Assembly (NCBI GenBank): GCA_020850715.1
Contig: JADZED010000081.1
Span: 17,312-81,311 of the forward strand
Source: Acidobacteriota bacterium
Lineage (GTDB): Bacteria > Acidobacteriota > Vicinamibacteria > Vicinamibacterales > CAVVIG01
Reading direction: 5' to 3'
DNA length: 64,000 nt
Shown: in pieces, positions 43,056 through 50,912 of the stretch
Position numbering within the stretch: the first letter of the stretch is position 1
How the letters are laid out: each line of letters opens with the position of its first letter
Notes under the pieces: model-generated
What the model was told of the DNA's origin: nothing
The model's input: only the letters and a program-made list of their open reading frames with translations
Databases searched by the model: none
Program-made: the position numbers and the translations under genes

Positions 43056-43067
43056 CGAGGGCCTCTC
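43056..43067. promoter_or_regulatory. 12-bp divergent spacer with a ribosome binding site on each strand
   Basis: CGAGGGCCTCTC separates two divergent ATG codons. GAGGG (43057-43061) is six bases before the plus-strand ATG 43068; GAGAGG (43067-43062, minus strand) is six bases before the minus-strand ATG 43055. The near-palindrome serves both genes, and their mRNAs must overlap as antisense. Confidence 0.6.
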
Positions 43068-44018
43068 ATGCGGATCGCAATCGTCGGACAGCAGGCGTTC
43101 GGCAAGAGTGTACTCGAAGCGTTCCTCGCGCGCGGCGACGATGTCGCGGGCGTGTTCTGCGCGCCGGACAAGCCGGGCGCGAAGGCCGACCCGCTGCGCA
43201 CGGCCGCCGACGAGGCCGGCGTCGGGGTCTTCCAGCTCCCGTCGCTCAAGGGCGCAGCCGCCGAAGAGGCGCTGAGGGGCCTCGCCGTCGATCTCGGCGT
43301 GATGGCCTACGTGCTGCAGTTCGCGCCGCAGGGTTTCGTGAACATCCCCTCGCACGGCACCATTCAATATCACCCGTCGCTGCTGCCGAAGTACCGCGGC
43401 CCTTCGTCGATCAACTGGCCGATCATTCGAGGTGAAACGGAAACCGGGCTCACCATCTTCCGCCCGACCGACGGCCTCGACGAAGGCCCGATCATCCTGC
43501 AGAAGACGACGGCGATCGGCCCGGACGACACGCTCGGCAGCGTGTACTTCGACCGCCTGTATCCGATGGGCGTGTCGGCCATGCTCGAAGCCGCCGATCT
43601 CGTCGTCGGCGGCCGGCACGAGGAGACGGTGCAGGACGAACGGCTGGCGAGCTACGAGGGCTGGTGCCGCGATCCGGAAGCCGGCATCAACTGGCACGCG
43701 CACGTCACCGAGGTCCACAACCTGATTCGCGGTTGCGACCCCGCTCCGGGCGCGTGGGCGCTCATCGCCGGCAGGAAGGTCCGCCTCTACGAGGCGAGGA
43801 AGCATCTGGCGCGGCGTTTCTCGGACGTCGCCGGCAGGACCGGCGAGATCGTGGCGATCGGCGAGTCGGGCATCCAGATCGCGCTGCAGGGCGGGCGCCT
43901 GGAGATCGGCAAGGCGCGCATCGACGGATCGAAGGACAAGCTCACCGGCGCCGCATTCGCCGCCGCGGTCGGCCTCGCCGTCGGATCGCGCGTCGTCGGC
44001 GAGCCGGCACCGGCGTAG
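43068..44018 (+). CDS. 10-formyltetrahydrofolate-dehydrogenase-type formyltransferase/hydrolase domain protein
   Basis: 316 residues. It begins RIAIVGQQAFGKSVLEAFL and continues VFCAPDKPGAKADPL, GTIQYHPSLLPKYRGPSSINW, GLTIFRPTDGLDEGPIILQ and VHNLIRGCDPAPGAW. These match the N-terminal hydrolase domain of eukaryotic ALDH1L1 better than methionyl-tRNA formyltransferase: the Asn of the Fmt motif N-x-H-x-S-L-L-P is absent, the His and the later Asp (TDGLD) are kept. The residues after 210 form the usual C-terminal OB-like domain. It stands divergently from an aldehyde dehydrogenase, the other half of ALDH1L1. A formyl-THF hydrolase or a sugar N-formyltransferase is the alternative. Confidence 0.82.
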   Translation: MRIAIVGQQAFGKSVLEAFLARGDDVAGVFCAPDKPGAKADPLRTAADEAGVGVFQLPSLKGAAAEEALRGLAVDLGVMAYVLQFAPQGFVNIPSHGTIQYHPSLLPKYRGPSSINWPIIRGETETGLTIFRPTDGLDEGPIILQKTTAIGPDDTLGSVYFDRLYPMGVSAMLEAADLVVGGRHEETVQDERLASYEGWCRDPEAGINWHAHVTEVHNLIRGCDPAPGAWALIAGRKVRLYEARKHLARRFSDVAGRTGEIVAIGESGIQIALQGGRLEIGKARIDGSKDKLTGAAFAAAVGLAVGSRVVGEPAPA

Positions 44019-44036
44019 CGCACCGGCCCCATCGCA

Positions 44037-44052
44037 GGAGGCGCAGGCCTCC
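44037..44052 (+). terminator. Compact hairpin after the formyltransferase-fold gene
   Basis: GGAGGC (44037-44042), loop GCAG, GCCTCC (44047-44052): a perfect 6-bp stem 18 nt past the stop codon, without a T tract. Confidence 0.4.
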
Positions 44053-44154
44053 GGACCGGCGCCGGGGAGAAGGCGTTCATGCCTGCCGCGGAACGGTTCT
44101 GCGCACACGTATCCGCCGGCGCGGCCGCCGATTTGCAGGAGGACCGTGGCGTGT

Positions 44155-44160
44155 CATGAT
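44155..44160 (+). promoter_or_regulatory. -10-like box 9 nt before the DUF4159 gene
   Basis: CATGAT ends 9 nt before ATG 44170 and matches the -10 consensus at 4 of 6 positions. The evidence is weaker than at the other sites. Confidence 0.25.
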
Positions 44161-44169
44161 GGCCCGAAC

Positions 44170-45012
44170 ATGACCCCGCGCAGGCTCTTCGCGCCCTCGC
44201 TTGCGCTCGCGATCGCGCTGGCGGCCGGCGCGGCCGTCTTCGGCCAGCAGATCTGGGTCGGCCGCGGCTGGCGCGGCCGCACCCCGCCGAAGTGGGCCAC
44301 CGAGGCCGACTTCGACGGCGCCTTCCATTTCTGCCGCGGCTACTACACCAGCGTGCGCCGCATGCGCAGCGGCAGCGGCTGGAACACCGACTATCCGGGC
44401 GCCGACAACAACTTCTCGGTCCGCCTGGCCGAGCTCACGCGCATCAGCGTCGCGCTCGACCAGGAGCGCCAGCCGAACCACGTCGTCATCCGCCTCGACG
44501 ATCCGCTGCTCTATCGCTGCGGCATCGTCTTCATGACCGACATCGGCACGGCCGAGTTCTCCGACACCGAGATCGCCACGCTGCGCGACTACATGTTGAA
44601 GGGCGGCTTCATCTGGGTCGACGACACGTGGGGCTCGGCGGCCTGGAGCTACTGGGTGCGCGAGATCTCGCGCGTCTTCACCCCGGAGCGGTATCCGATC
44701 GTCGACATCCCTCCGACGCACGCGATCATGCACACGCTGTACGACGTGAAGGCGGTGCCGCAGGTGCCGTCGATCAGCCACTGGCGGCGGAGCGGCGGCG
44801 GCACCTCGGAGCAGGGCGATGACAGCGCCACGGTGTTCGTGAAGGGGATCGAGGACGACCGTGGCCGGCTGATGATCCTGATGACCCACAACACCGACAT
44901 CTCCGATACGTGGGAGCGAGAGGGCGAGGAGCCGCGCTCCTACTTCGATACCTTCTCGCCCACCGGCTATGCGATCGGGGTCAACGTGGTCATCTACGCG
45001 ATGACGCACTGA
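44170..45012 (+). CDS. Secreted DUF4159 protein
   Basis: 280 residues. A signal peptide (LFAPSLALAIALAAGAAVFG) leads into a DUF4159 domain: FHFCRGYYTSVRRMRSGSGWNTDYPGADNN in pieces, LLYRCGIVFMTDIG, LRDYMLKGGFIWVDDTWGS and a C-terminal FSPTGYAIGVNVVIYAM. The domain is predicted to be glutamine-amidotransferase-like without the catalytic Cys, and in related organisms it sits with von Willebrand/ATPase modules; none is present here. The function is unknown. It is probably periplasmic. Confidence 0.85.
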   Translation: MTPRRLFAPSLALAIALAAGAAVFGQQIWVGRGWRGRTPPKWATEADFDGAFHFCRGYYTSVRRMRSGSGWNTDYPGADNNFSVRLAELTRISVALDQERQPNHVVIRLDDPLLYRCGIVFMTDIGTAEFSDTEIATLRDYMLKGGFIWVDDTWGSAAWSYWVREISRVFTPERYPIVDIPPTHAIMHTLYDVKAVPQVPSISHWRRSGGGTSEQGDDSATVFVKGIEDDRGRLMILMTHNTDISDTWEREGEEPRSYFDTFSPTGYAIGVNVVIYAMTH

Positions 45013-45270
45013 GTGTCCCGTCCCAGTGGTTCGCGACACAACGTGCGGGCGGCGCATCCCAGCTGGCGGCGTTGCTCGTCGCTCAGATATCTCCAATATC
45101 CTCACTCCTCGCGCCTGGCCATCGGGGCGCGGCGCTCCGCGACGTATGCCACGATCCACCGGGACGGGACACTGCGCGTTTCCTGAAGGCGGGCGTCGTG
45201 CGGCCCCTCGGGCCTGCCCGGGGATCACGCCCGCGATGGCCTTCTGGCCTGCCCGAACGGTCGCATCCGA
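45013..45270. other. 258-bp gene-free region between DUF4159 and DUF488 genes
   Basis: I see no gene. It holds a small AT-rich inverted repeat, GATAT-ctcca-ATATC (45086-45100), inside a motif-like stretch rich in CTCGTCGCTC/CTCACTCCTCG, and a short direct repeat GGCCTGCCCG near 45214-45258. The first element looks like an extragenic repeat, but only one copy was noticed in the window. Confidence 0.4.
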
Positions 45271-45858
45271 ATGACGGACCGGCGCCAGATGCCACAGGCG
45301 ACAGCACGACCGACGACGGCGCAGACAGGCGGGCGCATCTTCACGATCGGCCACTCGACGCGGCCGGTCGACGCATTCATCCGGCTGCTCCGCGCCCACC
45401 GGATCGCGCGCGTCGTCGACGTGCGCACGATCCCGAAGTCGCGCCGCAACCCGCAGTTCGGCCGCGACGCGCTGAAGGCGTCGCTCCGGCGCGCCGGGAT
45501 CCGCTACACGCATGTGCCTGGGCTGGGAGGACTCCGGCACCCCAGGCCCGACTCCCCCAATGGCGGGTGGCGCAACGCGAGCTTCCGCGGCTACGCCGAC
45601 TACATGCAGACGGCGGCGTTCGCGCGCAGCCTCGAGCGCTGCCTTCGACTGGCCGCGAAGGATCGCATCGCGCTGATGTGCGCCGAGGCGGTGCCGTGGC
45701 GCTGTCATCGATCGCTCATCGCCGACGCGCTGCTGGCGAGGGGCGTCCAGGCGAGCGAGATCGCCAGCGCCGTGCGCGCGCGACCGCACGTGCTGACGAA
45801 GTGGGCGCGGATCGTGGACGGCCGCGTGACGTATCCGCCGGACGCCGCGGGCGGGTAG
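45271..45858 (+). CDS. DUF488 family protein
   Basis: 195 residues. IFTIGHSTRPVDAFI, VVDVRTIPKSRRNPQF, YADYMQT and LMCAEAVPWRCHRSLIADAL are the conserved DUF488 stretches, including the paired Cys and His of the C-A-E-x3-x-C-H-R region. The first ~20 residues are low-complexity and a later start is possible. The biochemical role is unknown; the conserved Cys/His suggests an enzyme. The gene is convergent with the radical SAM gene, with a 217-bp GC-rich spacer that holds no clear gene. Confidence 0.9.
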   Translation: MTDRRQMPQATARPTTAQTGGRIFTIGHSTRPVDAFIRLLRAHRIARVVDVRTIPKSRRNPQFGRDALKASLRRAGIRYTHVPGLGGLRHPRPDSPNGGWRNASFRGYADYMQTAAFARSLERCLRLAAKDRIALMCAEAVPWRCHRSLIADALLARGVQASEIASAVRARPHVLTKWARIVDGRVTYPPDAAGG

Positions 45859-46075
45859 ATGCGTGGTCTGCCCGGCGGCACCGGAGGCGCCGCCGGCGCG
45901 TCCTGTCCCGGAGCGGCCGCAGGCGCGACGATCAGCCCGCTCGCCGCACACGCGCTGGGCGGGACTGCGGGGGCGGCCGGCGAGACGCCCCCGGCGCGGG
46001 CGGCGCCTGCCGGGCGCGCGCTCCGTTCGCCACCCGCCCCCGCGTCACGCGTGAGGGCGGCAGTCCATCCGACCT

Positions 46076-47326
46076 CTATTCGAAATTGCCGTGGACGCCC
46101 TGAAAGCCGTGCCGCGCCTGCTTCAGGAGCCACCGGATCACGCGGCCGTCGTTGTAGCACCAGCCGACGATGTGGTTCAGCGTCGAGTAGCAGTTGGGTT
46201 CGCACGCCGTCTTCATGTCGGCGAGCTGCGCGCGATCGAAGCCGGGCCGGCCGACCACGCCCCAATCGTGGCCTGCCGAGTACATCGGGAAGCATGGGGC
46301 GAGCGTACCGTCGACGCGGACGATGACGGTGTTCTGTCCGGCGCGGCAGTTCCACGGCTCGTAGTGCGCGCCGCGCACGAACCGCTTCATCTCGGCCAGC
46401 CGCTCGACCGAGTTCAGCATGCCGTAGCCGGCCTTCTGCTTCTCGATCAGCCAGTCGATCAGCGCGTCGACTCTCGGCTGGTCCTCAGGCGTGAAGTAGG
46501 TCGGGTTCTCGTCGGACAGGTGCTTGAAGTGCGGTTGCTCGAGCAGCGGCGATTCGTTGATGTGGTAGTCGGTCGAAATCCGGTGCTCGTGCGCGATCTC
46601 GGTCAGCGCCTTCACGTCGTCCAGGTTGTTGCGGCAGATGTTGATGTTGAGGAAGACCGTATAGCCGTAGCGGTACTGGCGGCTCGTCAGGTACTCGAAC
46701 TGCGCGCGAATCGGCGCGAGCGCCTTCGGCAGCCCGGGCTTCTCGTCGACCGCGTCGACGGCGAGGTTGAAGGTGGAGACGCCGGCGTCGGCCAGCCGAT
46801 CGATCACGGCCGGCTTGAGCAGACGGCCGTTGGTGGGCACGTACACGTAGAAGCCCCTGCTCGCCGCGTAGTCGACCACCTTGTGCACGAAAGCGGGGCG
46901 CAGAATCACCTCGCCGCCCATCAGCGCGAGGATGCGGCAGTGGGTCGCGTGCAGCCAGTCGATCGCGGCGCGCGCCGTCTCCTCGGTCATCCCCTTCACG
47001 CGGTTGTCGAACGAATAGCAGTAGTGGCAGTCGAGGTTGCACTTGTACTCGGTGAACAGGTACGCGATGAGCGGATGGAAGTCGCCCGGCAGCACCCGCG
47101 ACTGCACGAAGGGCACCGCCCAGCCGCGCATCATCCGCCAGATGCGCGCGGCCGGCCAGCGGCGCACGCCGTCGGTCGGGAGCGGCTCGGCGGTCAGCAG
47201 CTCCGGATGCCGGGGGAACGCCGGTTCGGGCAGTTTGAGCTCGCCGAGCCTCGGGCGCCCGGCCTCGGGCCCCGGCCGCGACTCGAAGCGTCCAGCCAGG
47301 CGGACTTCCAGGGGAAACGACGGCAT
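46076..47326 (-). CDS. Radical SAM protein with a SPASM-like C-terminal cluster
   Basis: 416 residues. The radical SAM [4Fe-4S] motif C-x3-C-x2-C is in CNLDCHYCYSFDNR near residue 95, followed by the SAM-binding GGEVILRP. The C-terminal region has extra cysteines (PWNCRAGQNTV, LAPCFPMY, CEPNC, GWC), typical of a SPASM-type auxiliary cluster. Iron-sulfur enzymes of this group modify peptides or proteins. It is the third gene of an operon after the dehydratase-like and activase genes (14-nt gap), so a maturation role for that pair is possible. No precursor-peptide gene was seen beside it. Confidence 0.82.
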   Translation of the reverse strand: MPSFPLEVRLAGRFESRPGPEAGRPRLGELKLPEPAFPRHPELLTAEPLPTDGVRRWPAARIWRMMRGWAVPFVQSRVLPGDFHPLIAYLFTEYKCNLDCHYCYSFDNRVKGMTEETARAAIDWLHATHCRILALMGGEVILRPAFVHKVVDYAASRGFYVYVPTNGRLLKPAVIDRLADAGVSTFNLAVDAVDEKPGLPKALAPIRAQFEYLTSRQYRYGYTVFLNINICRNNLDDVKALTEIAHEHRISTDYHINESPLLEQPHFKHLSDENPTYFTPEDQPRVDALIDWLIEKQKAGYGMLNSVERLAEMKRFVRGAHYEPWNCRAGQNTVIVRVDGTLAPCFPMYSAGHDWGVVGRPGFDRAQLADMKTACEPNCYSTLNHIVGWCYNDGRVIRWLLKQARHGFQGVHGNFE

Positions 47327-47340
47327 GGCGTCCTCCGCTC

Positions 47341-50300
47341 CTACACCGCGGCGCGCAGGCCGTCCGGCTCGCCCGCCCCGGCAGCGCCTGCCATCGGCAG
47401 GAACCGCCGCGTCCGCGCGCGCTCCCGCTGCCCGGCGGCGAGCGCGGCGAGCTGGTGCTCGCGCGCCAGCTGCTCGCGGAGCCTGCGCTCGTAGGCGGCG
47501 ATCTGCCGCTCGAGCTCCTCGTCGCGCGCCGGCGCGTTCATGCGCTCGACGTACCGCTTCAGGAAGTAGTGAATCGTCTCGACGCGGATCCTGATCGAGC
47601 CGGTCGGCTTGTTCTCGTCGATGTCCTTGAACGAGAAGTAGGGCGTGCCCGACCGCTCGATGATCGATTCGACGGTGGTGTAGATCGGCGCGTCGTGGCC
47701 GCACTTGAACGACGAGAGCTCGAGCGCGACCAGGTTCGGGTGCCGCGCCGTGAACTTCGCCGCCCAGATCTTGTGGTTCGTGCTCGCCGAGTAGCTGTTC
47801 TTCCACACGTCCTGGATCTCGAGGGGGTGCGAGATCGCGCCCGCGCGCACCTCCGCCCCGAACAGCCGCTCGAGCAGGTCCTCGTCGAGCGGCAGCGTGC
47901 TCTGCGAGAACACCGGGTACCCCAGCTTCTGGAACTCCTCGAGGATCTCGTGGTTGAGTCCGGGGTCGTGGTGGTACGGACGCGCGAGCACGACAATGCC
48001 GACGCGGTGCTCCCGTTCGAGCTCGTCGATCACGATGCGCGCCCGGCGGCGGATGTCCGCATCGCAGGCGGCGAGCTCGCGGAAGCCGACCTCGACCGCC
48101 CGGGCGTTCTCGCCCGGCGAGAGCCCGAGCAGCCCCTCGAGCGCCTGGAACAGCTGCTGGCCGAGCAGCTTTCGATCCGAGAAATCGACGATTGGATCGA
48201 GATAGCGCACGCCCTGTTCGGCGAAGACGTCGGCCTCCTTGGTGAAGGCCGCCTTCGCGGTCTCCGGCGTCACCGTCACCGTGGGGCACGCGTTGGATCC
48301 CTGCAGCCCGACCAGCGGCGTGTGCAGCTTGTCGATCATCGGGAAGAAGATCGCGTCGAGCTTCTTCTTCGCGTGCTTCACGAACAGCAGGTTGTGGACG
48401 TGCGCGATGCCGATCTTCGCCGGGAAGCAGGGATCGATGGCGCCACGTCCGGACCCCTCGCGGTACAGCTCGCCGTTCGTGAAATCGGAGTAGACCAGGT
48501 TGCCCGCCGGCACGCCGAGCGACTCGAAGTACGCGCTGAAGAACGGCGCGTACACGTACATGTTCAGTACGCGCGGCATGCCGATCCGCAGCCGCCCGCG
48601 CCCCTGCATGCGCGCGGCGCGCAGCCGCGCCGCGCCCGTCCAGGCCCGCGCGGGCGTCGGATCGGCGACCCGCTCGGGCCGTCGCGCGTTCCACACCTCC
48701 TTCGCCGCGATCTCGACGAAGTTCGGGTTGGCGGTCTTGACCGCGTCGAGCCCGGCCTTGATGTCGCGCATCTCCGCGACGTCCTCGACGGTGCCCTTCT
48801 CGCAGGTCGCGATGATGAGCCGCTGCTCGTCGGCCGCCTTCGGCACCTTCGACACGAACTTCAGCGGCGCGGCCTGGAGCGGGGCGCCGGCGGCTGCGGG
48901 CCGGGGGCCGTCCGCCATCTTGATGTCGATGAACGTGCGCAGGCAGCTGTTCTTGCAGAAGTTGCAGCGCGTCGCTTCGTTGCGCGTGGTGCGGTAGGTG
49001 ATCCGCCGGACGGCGTCCAGGCCGATGAAACGCGTGCGGTGGCCGCCGGCATGCAGCCGGCGCGCCTCCGCCGCCGCGCCGATCGCTCCAGACTCGCCGC
49101 AGTGCTCGTGGACGATGATCTCCGGCTCCACGTCGCTGCCGCGGAAGCTCGATCGGATGAAGTCGACCTCCGCCTTCACCGCAGCCAGATTGTGCTGCGT
49201 GCCTCCCTGCAGCACGAACTTCGAGCCCAGCTTCGCCAGGTTCGGGATGCTCGCGACGTACAGGAAGATGTTCTTCGGCAGCACCGCCGCCAGGCCGGCG
49301 AGAATCTCCTCCGGCGCCCACCCCTGCCGCTGGAAATTGACGATGTCGGACTGCATGAAGACGGCGCAGCCGTACCCGAACATCGGCATCGAGGTCGCCG
49401 TGAACGCCCGGTCCGCGAACTCCTTGACGGGGATCCCGAAGGTCTCCGCGGTCGACTGCAGGAAATAGCCGTTGCCGGCGGAGCACTGCGTGTTGAGCTT
49501 GAAGTCCTTCACACGGCCGTCGTTGAGGACGATCAACTTGATGTCCTGCCCGCCCACGTCGACGATGACGTGCGGATCCCGGTAGTACTTGACCGCCGAC
49601 TCGGTGTGCGCGACCGTCTCGACCAGCGCGGCATCGGCCGCGAGCACGTCCTTCAGCACGTCCTTCGCGTACCCCGTCGTCCCCACGCCGAGCACGTCGA
49701 GCGCGGCGCCCGCCGACTCGACCTGCGCCCGCAACTCCTCGAAGATGTCGATGGTGTCCTGGATCGGGTTGCCCTTCGAGAGCTGGTAGGCCTTGGCGAC
49801 GACGTCGCCTGCCTCGGAGAGCAGCACGCCCTTGGTCGAGGTCGAGCCGCCGTCGACGCCGACGAACGCGCGCACGGTCTCGCCGCGCGAGAACGGCCTG
49901 GGCGCGAAGCGTTTGGGCGTGTACTGCCGCTTGAACGCCTCGAGCTCCTCGGCCGACGCGCTCAGGCCGCGCCCGCCGGCCGCCGCCTTCTCCTCGAGCC
50001 GCCCGACGTTGATGTAGCGCTCGAGCGCCCGGGCGCCCGCATAGCGGCCGACCGACGCCTCTTCGTCCCGTCCGAACGCGACAGCGCCGAGCGCGGCGAA
50101 GTACTGGGCGTTCTCGGGCGTCTTGATCAGCGTCTCGGGCGACTCGCCGGCCGGGATCTCGACGCCGCGCTCGGCCCACATCTTCGGGATGTTGTGCTGC
50201 CACGCTTCACGCATGCCGCGGATGAAGGTGTTCGGGCCGCCGAGCAGCAGGACGTGCGGCCGCAGCGTGTGCCCGCGCGTCAGCACCGTCAGGTTCTGCA

Positions 50301-50910
50301 GGACGATGGCGTCGAAGAGCGAGGCCATCAGCTCGTCGGAAGGCGTGCCCTCCTTCTGCAGGCCGTTGATGTCGGTCTCGGCGAAGACGCCGCACTTGCC
50401 GGCCACCTTGTGCAGCTTGATCCCGTGGTAGCCCTGATGGCACAGCTCCACGGCCGGGATCTTCAGCTTCGCGTTGATCTTGTCGATGACCGCTCCGGTC
50501 CCGCCGGCGCACTTGTCGTTCATCGACGGGATCTTCCGCTTGCGCCCGGTCTCCGGGTCCGGCTTGAAGACGATGATCTTCGCGTCCTGGCCGCCGAGCT
50601 CGATCACCGAGTGCACCTCGGGGTGCAGCTTCTCCACCGCCAGCGAGACCGCCGTCACCTCCTGCACGAACTTGGCGCCGATGAGCGGCGCCAGGTTGCT
50701 GCCGCCCGAGCCGGTGATGAACACGCGGCAGTTCCCGGGGCCGATGCCGAGATCGGCCTCGAGCCGGCCGAGGAACTCGAGCGTCTTCTCCGGCTGCTTG
50801 GTCTCGTGCCGCTGGTAGTCGGACCAGACGATCCGATCGGTGGCCGCCTCGACGGCCACCGCCTTCACCGTCGTCGATCCGACGTCGATGCCGACGAGGA
50901 GGTCTGCCAT
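47341..50910 (-). CDS. Two-module 2-hydroxyacyl-CoA dehydratase activase (BcrAD/HgdC-like) with DUF2229
   Basis: 1189 residues. Two ASKHA ATPase modules are in tandem: GIDVGSTTVKAV with NDKCAGGTGAVIDKI and GKCGVFAETD (residues 5-300), then GVDGGSTSTKGVLL with TQCSAGNGYFLQS and FGYGCAVFMQSD (about 355-630). Each pair of cysteines would hold the inter-subunit [4Fe-4S] cluster. A CNFCKNSC motif (about 690) and a DUF2229 domain (RIGMPRVLNMYVYAPFFSAY) follow, then a C-terminal dehydratase-like half with ARPYHHDPGLNHEI and SSFKCGHD. It would use ATP to shoot low-potential electrons into the partner protein encoded 2 nt upstream. Length is typical of the fused form. Confidence 0.88.
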   Translation of the reverse strand: MADLLVGIDVGSTTVKAVAVEAATDRIVWSDYQRHETKQPEKTLEFLGRLEADLGIGPGNCRVFITGSGGSNLAPLIGAKFVQEVTAVSLAVEKLHPEVHSVIELGGQDAKIIVFKPDPETGRKRKIPSMNDKCAGGTGAVIDKINAKLKIPAVELCHQGYHGIKLHKVAGKCGVFAETDINGLQKEGTPSDELMASLFDAIVLQNLTVLTRGHTLRPHVLLLGGPNTFIRGMREAWQHNIPKMWAERGVEIPAGESPETLIKTPENAQYFAALGAVAFGRDEEASVGRYAGARALERYINVGRLEEKAAAGGRGLSASAEELEAFKRQYTPKRFAPRPFSRGETVRAFVGVDGGSTSTKGVLLSEAGDVVAKAYQLSKGNPIQDTIDIFEELRAQVESAGAALDVLGVGTTGYAKDVLKDVLAADAALVETVAHTESAVKYYRDPHVIVDVGGQDIKLIVLNDGRVKDFKLNTQCSAGNGYFLQSTAETFGIPVKEFADRAFTATSMPMFGYGCAVFMQSDIVNFQRQGWAPEEILAGLAAVLPKNIFLYVASIPNLAKLGSKFVLQGGTQHNLAAVKAEVDFIRSSFRGSDVEPEIIVHEHCGESGAIGAAAEARRLHAGGHRTRFIGLDAVRRITYRTTRNEATRCNFCKNSCLRTFIDIKMADGPRPAAAGAPLQAAPLKFVSKVPKAADEQRLIIATCEKGTVEDVAEMRDIKAGLDAVKTANPNFVEIAAKEVWNARRPERVADPTPARAWTGAARLRAARMQGRGRLRIGMPRVLNMYVYAPFFSAYFESLGVPAGNLVYSDFTNGELYREGSGRGAIDPCFPAKIGIAHVHNLLFVKHAKKKLDAIFFPMIDKLHTPLVGLQGSNACPTVTVTPETAKAAFTKEADVFAEQGVRYLDPIVDFSDRKLLGQQLFQALEGLLGLSPGENARAVEVGFRELAACDADIRRRARIVIDELEREHRVGIVVLARPYHHDPGLNHEILEEFQKLGYPVFSQSTLPLDEDLLERLFGAEVRAGAISHPLEIQDVWKNSYSASTNHKIWAAKFTARHPNLVALELSSFKCGHDAPIYTTVESIIERSGTPYFSFKDIDENKPTGSIRIRVETIHYFLKRYVERMNAPARDEELERQIAAYERRLREQLAREHQLAALAAGQRERARTRRFLPMAGAAGAGEPDGLRAAV

Positions 50911-50912
50911 GG

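Noticed and set aside
45859..46326. A 155-codon plus-strand frame after the DUF488 gene
   Set aside because: It is an Ala/Gly/Pro/Arg low-complexity run that then overlaps the radical SAM gene antisense; no ribosome binding site or family.
46076..50203. A single minus-strand reading frame of about 1375 codons
   Set aside because: Only its 3' third (from ATG 47326) encodes a protein, the radical SAM enzyme. The rest lies antisense-frame to the activase gene and is Arg/Gly-rich shadow of GC-biased DNA.
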